Origin: Bradyrhizobium sp. OK095
GTDB lineage: Bacteria > Pseudomonadota > Alphaproteobacteria > Rhizobiales > Xanthobacteraceae
Direction of reading: 5' to 3'
Assembly (NCBI RefSeq): GCF_900109945.1
Contig: NZ_FOBX01000006.1
Span: forward strand, 372,001-436,000
DNA: 64,000 nt
Shown here: positions 33,139 through 39,468 of the stretch, in pieces
How the letters are laid out: each line of letters opens with the position of its first letter
Numbering within the stretch: the first letter of the stretch is position 1
The notes under the pieces: generated by a model
The model's input: the letters and a program-made list of their open reading frames with translations, nothing else
Databases searched by the model: none
What the model was told of the DNA's origin: nothing
Program-made: the position numbers and the translations under genes

Positions 33139-35550
33139 ATGGGCAACTCAGGCGATCAGGAGTCCGAGCGCAGCCGCGCCGTTGTCCCTGCGGTCGCGAA
33201 GCAGGATGTGAGCGGGATCGGCGCAGCACTTGCGCCGGCGATGTTAGGGACGCTGTTGTCGCGGATTTTCAATTGGTCACGCAGCGGCGTCGGGCCGCGC
33301 CTCCTGGCCGCGGTGCTGTTGTTCTCTTCGATCGTCACGCTGGTGTTGACCGGGCTTCAGCTCTATCTCGATTACGACCGCGAGGTCGGGGTCATCGAGA
33401 CCCGGCTCGACGAGATCGGCCGCAGCACCACCGGCAGCCTCGGCGAGAGCCTGTGGAATCTCGATCAGCACCAGCTCAAGCTCCAGCTCGACGGCATCCT
33501 GCGGCTGCCCGACATCCGCGCCGCCGCGGTGCGCGAGATCGCCGATCGCCCCAATCCGATCCGTGTCGCGGTCGGCGAGCCGGGTGCCCGATCGATCGTG
33601 ACGCGCGACTATCCGCTGAACACCACCGTGCAGGGGGTGGCGCGCACGATCGGCGTGCTCCATGTCGAGGCGACGCTGAGCCAAGTCTATCAGCAATTGC
33701 TGAACCGCGCCCTGGTCATTCTGGCGAGCCAGGCTGCGAAGACGTTTCTGGTCTCGCTGTTCATCATCTACATGTTCCATCTGCTGGTGACACGGCACCT
33801 GGTTGCCATCGCCGACTTCGTCGGCAAATACAGCCTGACGCGGCCGCCGCCGCCTTTGCACCTGGAGCGCCGGCCGCCCTACGATCCCGACGAGCTGGAC
33901 AAGGTGATCGTCGCCTTCAACGCCATGTGCGGCAATCTCGAACGCGCCTATGGCGAGCTGCGCGAGGCCAATGCCAGTCTCGAGCGCGACCTCAAGATCC
34001 GGCGCCGCGCCGAGGACGACGCGCGTGCGAGCGAGCAGCGCTTTCGCGATTATGCTGAGACCGCGTCCGATTGGTTCTGGGAAACCGGGCCGGATCACGT
34101 GTTCACCTATGTTTCGGAACGGATCGACGCCTTCGGCATGGACCGGGCGAGCATCATCGGCCGGCGGCGTTTCGACACTGCGCTCGATCGCGAGTCCGAA
34201 GCGGAGAAATGGCGCGAGCATGTTGCGATGCTGGATCGCCACGAGCCGTTCCGCAAGTTCGAGTATCACCGCCCTGACGTCTCCGGCCGCGTGCGCCATT
34301 TTAGCGTCAACGGCCAGCCGGTGTTCGCTGCGGACGGACGCTTCATGGGTTATCGGGGCTCGGCCACGGACTTCACCGAGCAGCACGAGACCGAGGAACG
34401 GCTGCGCCAATCCCAGAAGATGGACGCGATCGGCCATCTGACCGGCGGCGTCGCGCACGACTTCAACAACGTGCTCACCGTCATCACCGGGACCATCGAG
34501 ATCATCCAGGAAGGGCTCGCGGACAGGCCTCAATACGCCGCGATCGCGCAGCTGATCGACGATGCAGCCGCGCGCGGCGCCGAAATCACCTCGCAGCTCC
34601 TGACCTTCGCGCGCCGCCAGCCGCTGGAGCCGCGCGAGATCGACGTCAACGCGCTCGTGGTCGAGACGGCGAAGCTGCTGAGGCCGATCCTGGGCGAGCA
34701 TATCGAGATCGTGACCCGGCTCGCGGACGACGCCTGGTCCGCGATGGCGGATCCCTCGCAGCTCTCCTCCGCGATCGTCAATCTCGCCGTCAATGCGCGC
34801 GATGCGATGCCGGGCGGCGGCAGGCTGACGCTCGAGACCGCGAACCGGGAGCTCGACGGCCTGCGCAGCGTCGCCGACGGCGATGTCGTGCGCGGCGCGT
34901 TCGTGATGGTCGCGGTCACCGACACCGGTCACGGCATTCCCGCCGACATCTGCGATCGCGTGTTCGAGCCGTTCTTCACCACCAAGGGGGTGGGACGCGG
35001 CACCGGGCTCGGGCTCAGCATGGTCTACGGCTTTGCCCGCCAGACCGGCGGCACCGTGGCGATCGAGAGCGAGGAGGGACGCGGCACGGTGATGCGATTG
35101 TTCCTGCCGCGGTCGAAGGGCGAGGTGCCGGCCAGACCGGCCGTGGTCCAGGCGCCCGCCACGGTGCGCGGGCACGAGACCATTCTGGTGGTCGAGGACG
35201 ATCCGCTGGTGCAGGGCTATGTCGTCGCCCAGCTCGGCAGCCTGGGCTATCGCACGCTGGTGGCCGGCGACGGCGCAGCCGCGCTCGCGCTGGTCGATCA
35301 GGGCGCCAAATTCGATCTGCTGTTCACCGACCTCATCATGCCCGGCGGCATGAACGGGCGGGAATTGGCCGAAGCCGTCCGGCTCCGCCGGCCGGGGGCG
35401 AGGGTGCTCTACACGTCCGGCTATACCGACGACACCATCGTTCACGAAGGGCATCTCGACCCCGGGGTGGCGCTGCTGTGCAAGCCATACCGGAAGGCAG
35501 AGCTGTCGGAGAAGATTCGCGAGGTGCTCGCAGGCGAGCCGTCCGCGTGA
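33139..35550 (+). CDS. Hybrid sensor histidine kinase / response regulator
   Basis: The 803-residue protein has TM1 at about 54-76 (LLAAVLLFSSIVTLVLTG), a periplasmic region to about 190, and TM2 at 193-215. A PAS domain follows (about 290-420, FRDYAETASDWFWETG). The HisKA motif is GHLTGGVAHDFNNVLTVI (phospho-acceptor His near 437), with the N box NLAVNARDAMPGGG, G1 DTGHGIP and G2 GTGLGLSMVYG. The C-terminal receiver has its phospho-acceptor Asp in LLFTDLIMPGGMNG (about residue 730) and ends LCKPYRKAEL. It lacks a DNA-binding output. It is divergent from an orphan binding protein, a plausible sensory partner. Confidence 0.93.
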   Translation: MGNSGDQESERSRAVVPAVAKQDVSGIGAALAPAMLGTLLSRIFNWSRSGVGPRLLAAVLLFSSIVTLVLTGLQLYLDYDREVGVIETRLDEIGRSTTGSLGESLWNLDQHQLKLQLDGILRLPDIRAAAVREIADRPNPIRVAVGEPGARSIVTRDYPLNTTVQGVARTIGVLHVEATLSQVYQQLLNRALVILASQAAKTFLVSLFIIYMFHLLVTRHLVAIADFVGKYSLTRPPPPLHLERRPPYDPDELDKVIVAFNAMCGNLERAYGELREANASLERDLKIRRRAEDDARASEQRFRDYAETASDWFWETGPDHVFTYVSERIDAFGMDRASIIGRRRFDTALDRESEAEKWREHVAMLDRHEPFRKFEYHRPDVSGRVRHFSVNGQPVFAADGRFMGYRGSATDFTEQHETEERLRQSQKMDAIGHLTGGVAHDFNNVLTVITGTIEIIQEGLADRPQYAAIAQLIDDAAARGAEITSQLLTFARRQPLEPREIDVNALVVETAKLLRPILGEHIEIVTRLADDAWSAMADPSQLSSAIVNLAVNARDAMPGGGRLTLETANRELDGLRSVADGDVVRGAFVMVAVTDTGHGIPADICDRVFEPFFTTKGVGRGTGLGLSMVYGFARQTGGTVAIESEEGRGTVMRLFLPRSKGEVPARPAVVQAPATVRGHETILVVEDDPLVQGYVVAQLGSLGYRTLVAGDGAAALALVDQGAKFDLLFTDLIMPGGMNGRELAEAVRLRRPGARVLYTSGYTDDTIVHEGHLDPGVALLCKPYRKAELSEKIREVLAGEPSA

Positions 35551-36040
35551 GCTTCGTCCCAATGAAAAGGCGCGGCGGGGAGGCCCCGTCGCGCCCGATT
35601 TCTTGCTCGCTGGTCCAGGGCTGAGAGCGCCCCAAATGCCAAGCCCGTTTCAAAGCTTAGCGGGCGATCCCAGCGAGGTGACAGCGCTTGGTAAGAGACA
35701 CTGGAACAGATGATCAAGCGCGAAAACCGCTATTGCAGAAGGGGTTTTGTTGATGGTGCGGTGCGTTCGGGCGCAGGTCGGGCGCAGGTGTTTAACTTGT
35801 TGGATTTGTTGGATTATCGGGTAAGCAGGTGTGCGTTGGTTCTTCTTCATTGCCAGCAAGTTCAATGGGTTGGGCGGGCTGGCTGATTGTCGGGCGCTCA
35901 TCGGGCGAGGGGACAAGTCACGAAAACTCTGGGTTGTTCATGGATTCCCCCGCATGATCGCGCTTTCGGACGCAAGTTGCGCAATGTTTGACTTTTTTCA
36001 GTTTCGATGATTAGGCAACTTTCGGTAGTCACGTTACGAT
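35551..36040. other. Left flank of inserted segment
   Basis: This 490-bp gap holds the switch from high-GC chromosome to lower-GC DNA at about 35.7 kb. It includes several TCGGGCGC motifs, among them the 20-bp direct repeat at 35767-35786, and TGTTGGATTTGTTGGATT. No gene is supported. Confidence 0.5.
35767..35786. repeat. Direct repeat, left copy (TCGGGCGCA-GG-TCGGGCGCA)
   Basis: The 20-bp stretch matches 38030-38049 at 18 of 20 positions in the same orientation, the two differing only in the GG/CC joint. The pair brackets the lower-GC segment with the DNA methyltransferase. It could be an integrase arm site or an att repeat. Confidence 0.5.
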
Positions 36041-36805
36041 ATGGCGCGTAAGGGGTTTTCCGTGGTTAGTTTGAACATAAGTGACAAGCTAATTCCGCCT
36101 GAGCAGTCCATTGAAGGTCTTGAGGGAGACGAGCTCAAAGAGGCAATTAAGGATTGGTTTCTCTCGAACTTCGAGGACCCGGCCGAGTCCACGCCGTATG
36201 AAAGTCGCGAGGGAGGATATCAGTACATTTGGGGCGGCCCTTATGATGCTCGGGAACAGATTGAGGGCTACTTCGGTGATGCGATCCCTGAAGAGATCGT
36301 TGAAGCTGTAGTCCAAGACCTAGAAAACGATGTGGTGGACTGGGCTCCGCACGGCAACCGCATCTACGACGAAGACCCGCCGGAAGATGACTACGCCAAT
36401 CTGCAGCGAAGCCTGGATATTTTGGAAGAACGTCTCGCTGAGGTGCGATCCGTCTCTCCGGCAATCGGCGACAACAATCCCCCTGAATCCATTGGAGTGC
36501 CGCCATATACGAGCGACGATGAGGGAGAAATCCGACAACTGATCAAGTTGCTTCGGGAGCCTGAACCAGTGCTGTCGCAAAACGCTGACAACATCTTGCA
36601 AGCAGCGACGCTGTTCAGAACGCGCGGTGAAAAAATTCGAGATTTCTTCACAGCGCAGGGAAAGAAGTTTGCCGATGGCTTTTCTGGACAAATGGGAAAG
36701 CGAGCCGCTGATGCTATTTGGTTAGGTCTCGCTGCGGCATTGCTTGGAGCATATAATGCGGTTTGGTCGTTGTTGTCCCACGCGATGTCTAACCCACCGT
36801 TCTAG
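36041..36805 (+). CDS. Accessory protein of unknown function with hydrophobic C-terminus
   Basis: The 254-residue protein is acidic. Residues 36-90 include DWFLSNFEDPAESTPYES, GGYQYIWGGPYDAREQIEGY and PEEIVEAVVQDLENDVVDWA, a conserved-looking N-terminal module that I have seen in hypothetical proteins of mobile regions. A middle segment (residues 110-195) is charged and helical, with IGDNNPPESIG. The last 40 residues contain one long hydrophobic stretch (IWLGLAAALLGAYNAVWSLL) that could insert in a membrane. The codon usage is AT-richer than flanking genes. It precedes the DNA methyltransferase by 143 bp. A membrane-active defence or toxin role is speculation. Confidence 0.65.
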   Translation: MARKGFSVVSLNISDKLIPPEQSIEGLEGDELKEAIKDWFLSNFEDPAESTPYESREGGYQYIWGGPYDAREQIEGYFGDAIPEEIVEAVVQDLENDVVDWAPHGNRIYDEDPPEDDYANLQRSLDILEERLAEVRSVSPAIGDNNPPESIGVPPYTSDDEGEIRQLIKLLREPEPVLSQNADNILQAATLFRTRGEKIRDFFTAQGKKFADGFSGQMGKRAADAIWLGLAAALLGAYNAVWSLLSHAMSNPPF

Positions 36806-36948
36806 CCGCCATGACTAGATGAGCACGTTGACCAGCCGATCTCGGCGTCGCAATCACGCAACATCATCGCTTCACACGTAAAGCCACAACATACGTGACT
36901 CAAATACGAGTAAAATCTCACCATCAAATATTTTTCTAAGGTGAGGTA

Positions 36949-37710
36949 ATGAATGAGTTGGCTCTTTTCGCGGGCGCTGGTGGAGGAATACTCGGAGGAC
37001 ATTTGCTCGGATGGCGTACCATTTGCGCAGTCGAGTGGGAGCCATACGCAGCAAGCGTACTTGCCGCCCGACAAAATGACGGCTTTCTCCCGCCTTTCCC
37101 AATCTGGGATGATGTTCAAACCTTTGACGGGCGACCATGGCGCGGAATTGTTGACGTCGTTTCTGGCGGCTTTCCCTGCCAAGACATCAGTGGCGCTGGG
37201 AAAGCTGCCGGAATTGAGGGAGATCGCTCTGGCATGTGGAAACACATGGCGCGGATTATTGGCGAAGTTCGACCCAGACACGTCTTTGTGGAAAACAGCC
37301 CAAGGCTCCTTACTCGGGGGCTCGACCGAGTTCTCAGTGATCTGGCCTCGCTCGGGTATGACTGTCGATGGACAGTGCTGGGCGCTTACGATGTCGGAGC
37401 GCCCCACCTCCGCGAGAGGATCTGGCTTGTGGCCAACGATGACCGCGAACGACTGCAAGCCAGCCGGCAAAGTGGAGGTGATGGAGTATCGCCAAAAGAA
37501 CTGTCGAACGACCGTGATGAGATTACGGTCGGCGGCCACAGAACCACATCAGATTGGCCTGGCACTGAACCCAACGTGGATAGAGTGGTTCATGGGGTGG
37601 CCTTTAGGGTGGACCGGCTTAGGAGCCTTGGAAATGGACAAGTTCCTCAAGTGGCAGCGGCAGCATGGCATCTTCTTCACGCCAACGACAATGAACGCGG
37701 AAAACGATAA
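36949..37710 (+). CDS. DNA (cytosine-5) methyltransferase, orphan, phage-type
   Basis: The 253-residue enzyme has the C5-methyltransferase motifs: I LFAGAGGGILGG (6-17), IV GGFPCQDISGAGKAAG with catalytic Cys 77, VI ENSPRL (115-120), VIII RERIWLVAND (155-164) and X SLGNGQVPQVAAAAW (226-240). The target-recognition region between VIII and X is very short (about 60 residues), as in small prophage Dcm proteins. AAGGTGAGGT precedes the start. No restriction endonuclease is adjacent, so it is an orphan. The whole gene is also read in another frame by the ORF starting at 36953. The DNA is AT-richer than the chromosome, suggesting horizontal origin. Confidence 0.9.
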   Translation: MNELALFAGAGGGILGGHLLGWRTICAVEWEPYAASVLAARQNDGFLPPFPIWDDVQTFDGRPWRGIVDVVSGGFPCQDISGAGKAAGIEGDRSGMWKHMARIIGEVRPRHVFVENSPRLLTRGLDRVLSDLASLGYDCRWTVLGAYDVGAPHLRERIWLVANDDRERLQASRQSGGDGVSPKELSNDRDEITVGGHRTTSDWPGTEPNVDRVVHGVAFRVDRLRSLGNGQVPQVAAAAWHLLHANDNERGKR

Positions 37711-37741
37711 TTTACCTAAGGCATCCAACGACAACATTTAG
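36953..37741 (+). CDS. Overlapping ORF within the DNA methyltransferase gene, phage-type hypothetical
   Basis: A 262-codon frame starts at ATG 36953, four bases after the methyltransferase ATG, and ends 31 bp beyond its stop. The product starts MSWLFSRALVEEYSEDICSD, continues with AYLPPDKMTAFSRLSQSGM, LLTSFLAAFPAKTS, GLLAKFDPDTSLWKTAQGS, SVIWPRSGM, GLWPTMTANDCKPAG, and NPTWIEWFMGWPLGWTGLGA. It is rich in Trp with evenly spaced GM, WP and GW motifs. I recall very similar sequences as phage and prophage hypothetical proteins, often mislabelled as methyltransferase. Both frames would share the same ribosome site. An uninterrupted 262-codon frame in moderate-GC DNA is unlikely by chance, but conservation must be tested. 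Confidence 0.6.
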   Translation: MSWLFSRALVEEYSEDICSDGVPFAQSSGSHTQQAYLPPDKMTAFSRLSQSGMMFKPLTGDHGAELLTSFLAAFPAKTSVALGKLPELREIALACGNTWRGLLAKFDPDTSLWKTAQGSLLGGSTEFSVIWPRSGMTVDGQCWALTMSERPTSARGSGLWPTMTANDCKPAGKVEVMEYRQKNCRTTVMRLRSAATEPHQIGLALNPTWIEWFMGWPLGWTGLGALEMDKFLKWQRQHGIFFTPTTMNAENDNLPKASNDNI

Positions 37742-37765
37742 CAGTAGTGACCTTATCCTTGCCTC

Positions 37766-37948
37766 ATGATCCTCTTCCTCAAGTCTTCCGCTGATACAGA
37801 CCAGCTGCTTCCGCTACCTGAGAAGCTGCGGCGTATTTTCATGCTGCGCGTGAAGGAGGCGAAGACCGATGAGGATAGGGCTCGAGCGCAGCGCGACCTG
37901 GAGAAACTGACCTCCAAGACGCCAGCAGAGCAGGGCGTAGCCACATAA
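37766..37948 (+). CDS. Possible small protein (60 aa)
   Basis: The 60-codon frame encodes MILFLKSSADTDQLLPLPEK followed by a charged helix (EAKTDEDRARAQRDLEKLTS). It lies just after the overlapping methyltransferase genes, inside the inserted segment. There is no strong ribosome site. The charged helical composition is plausible for a real small protein, but support is weak. Confidence 0.4.
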   Translation: MILFLKSSADTDQLLPLPEKLRRIFMLRVKEAKTDEDRARAQRDLEKLTSKTPAEQGVAT

Positions 37949-38341
37949 AAACGCCGCGCAGATCCCTCCGCGCGGCGTCCACTTCTTGTGGCTTTTGCGG
38001 TCTGCGCCCTAAAATTCCGCTCCGATTTCTCGGGCGCACCTCGGGCGCACTTTTTTTCCGAAAAAGCCGGTCACCGTGAACTCACGGCCCGTTATTGGCT
38101 GTCTCCGAGGAGAAAACCAGTGTGAAGCCGTGAATTGCCGTGACTTTGTCGCACTGGATCACCTCCTTTCGTTGGTTGCGGAAGACCTCAATATAGGCCG
38201 GGACGCCGCCGCTGTTAAGGGGGAGGGCGGGAAGAAGCGGAACCCAGCCCGTGCGCAAGGGCCGGAAAGCCACTGAACGCCCAAGATGCCCTCCTTGGGG
38301 CAGTTGAGACCGCCGCCGGGCCGTGTTAGGGAGCCCCACAC
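37949..38341. other. Right flank of inserted segment before tRNA-Gly
   Basis: This 393-bp stretch contains the right 20-bp repeat (38030-38049) and a CCGTGAA-rich part (38076-38140: ACCGTGAACTCACGG and GCCGTGAATTGCCGTGAC). It returns to chromosomal GC before the tRNA. Minus-strand frames covering it lack support. Confidence 0.5.
38030..38049. repeat. Direct repeat, right copy (TCGGGCGCA-CC-TCGGGCGCA)
   Basis: Partner of 35767-35786, same orientation, 2.26 kb away. It lies about 80 bp downstream of the last small ORF of the inserted segment and about 290 bp upstream of tRNA-Gly. Confidence 0.5.
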
Positions 38342-38415
38342 GCGGGTGTAGCTCAATGGTAGAGCAGCAGCCTTCCAAGCTGAATACGAGGGTTCGATTC
38401 CCTTCACCCGCTCCA
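38342..38415 (+). tRNA. tRNA-Gly (anticodon TCC)
   Basis: A 74-nt cloverleaf: acceptor GCGGGTG/CACCCGC, D-arm AGCTCAATGGTAGAGC, anticodon stem CAGC with loop CTTCCAA giving TCC, T-arm GAGGGTTCGATTCCCTT, discriminator T, encoded CCA 38413-38415. Confidence 0.95.
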
Positions 38416-38877
38416 GCCCCTCACAGCGCTAGCGAGACAGTCGGATTCATTCTGACAGACGGGCTGCTCTAGATGCCCCGATGCTCGCTTTCCGATCCGC
38501 TGTTTCGTGCATCCCACAGTGACGGGCCAAACTCAGCCGCCTGCCAGGTGAAAACCACGGGACTGTGCGGCAGGCGATCGTTGTCCTCATAAGCGCCGCA
38601 AAGCCACGCTGCTTGGGTTGCCACCTCAGCGGAGCGCCGTAAGGCTCTGGTGTTGCGCCGTTCGAAATTTTTTCTGACCTAGCCCAAGGATTCCGCCGTC
38701 TCGTTCGTCTCAATTGGTGAATGCCTGGAAAATCTCTTCCCGGCGCCCCGGTCTATGGGTGGAACGACTATGGTAGGGATAAGGTGCGTACGATCGCGGT
38801 CCTGGGCGGGACTGGCGGAGGGACCGGATAACAGTCCCAATTGTCTTGCTCAATCCCGTCGGCCTTGAGGAAAGGGC
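38416..38877. other. Intergenic region upstream of the ECF sigma gene
   Basis: The 462-bp gap holds a hairpin CGCCTGCC (38538-38545) / GGCAGGCG (38569-38576) with a 23-nt loop, and the promoter region of the sigma factor. I see no clear gene. Confidence 0.45.
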
Positions 38878-39468
38878 ATGGGGAGCGTCATTCAGCTCGT
38901 GACTGCAGAGGTGGCTGAGCCGCCGGGTGGCGGCGCCACGGATGACGACCTCGTGAGTCTGGCCACGCAGGGCAATCGTGCCGCATTCGAAGCCTTGTTG
39001 CGGCGTCACTACGACCTCATGCACCGGGTTGCGTGGCGCATGACCGGCTCCCAGACTGACGCGCAGGACATCTGCCAGGATGTCTGCTGCGCGCTGGTGG
39101 AACGGATCGCTTCTTTCAGGGGGGAGGCGAAGTTCACGACCTGGCTGATCGGAATCGTGCGCAATGCCTGCCATGATCACCATCGGCGCCATTCGACGTT
39201 GGCGCGCCTGAAAGGCCACCTCGCCGTGCTTGCGGGAATGGCGGCGCCGCCGGATGGCAGAGATCTTTTTCGTCGCAGCTGGCTCGCGAGCGAACTGGCG
39301 CGGTTGTCGCCGTTGCTACGAGAGACGGTCGTGCTCGTGGTCGGTGAAGGCATGACGCACGCGGAGGCGGCCACGGCGCTCGGCGTCACCGAGTCGACCA
39401 TCTCCGGCCGCATGCACGAGGTGAGGCGACAGGCGAGTCTCGCGAAGGACATTGGCGATGAGTACTGA
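38878..39468 (+). CDS. ECF-type RNA polymerase sigma factor
   Basis: The 196-residue protein has region 2 (about residues 25-95: ATQGNRAAFEALLRRHYDLM, DAQDICQDVCCALVERIASF, FTTWLIGIVRNACHDHHRR) and region 4 (about 135-185: LSPLLRETVVLVVGEGMTHA, EAATALGVTESTISGRMHEV). No region 1.1 or 3 is present. The stop overlaps the start of the vWA gene by 11 bp, so the two are translationally coupled, which is usual for ECF factors and their anti-sigma factor. Its regulon probably includes this operon. Confidence 0.92.
   Translation: MGSVIQLVTAEVAEPPGGGATDDDLVSLATQGNRAAFEALLRRHYDLMHRVAWRMTGSQTDAQDICQDVCCALVERIASFRGEAKFTTWLIGIVRNACHDHHRRHSTLARLKGHLAVLAGMAAPPDGRDLFRRSWLASELARLSPLLRETVVLVVGEGMTHAEAATALGVTESTISGRMHEVRRQASLAKDIGDEY

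Noticed and set aside
33277..35562. 761-codon minus-strand ORF opposite the hybrid kinase
   Set aside because: Mirror of the kinase gene with low-complexity composition and no start signal.
38159..38407. Minus-strand 82-codon frame beginning MKGIEPSYSAWKAAALPLSY
   Set aside because: It is the antisense translation of tRNA-Gly(TCC), a familiar spurious ORF.
35551..38415. Classical tRNA-Gly integration with duplicated tRNA 3' end
   Set aside because: The inserted segment lies 5' of the tRNA and I found no copy of the tRNA 3' end at its far side; the 20-bp direct repeats fit better.
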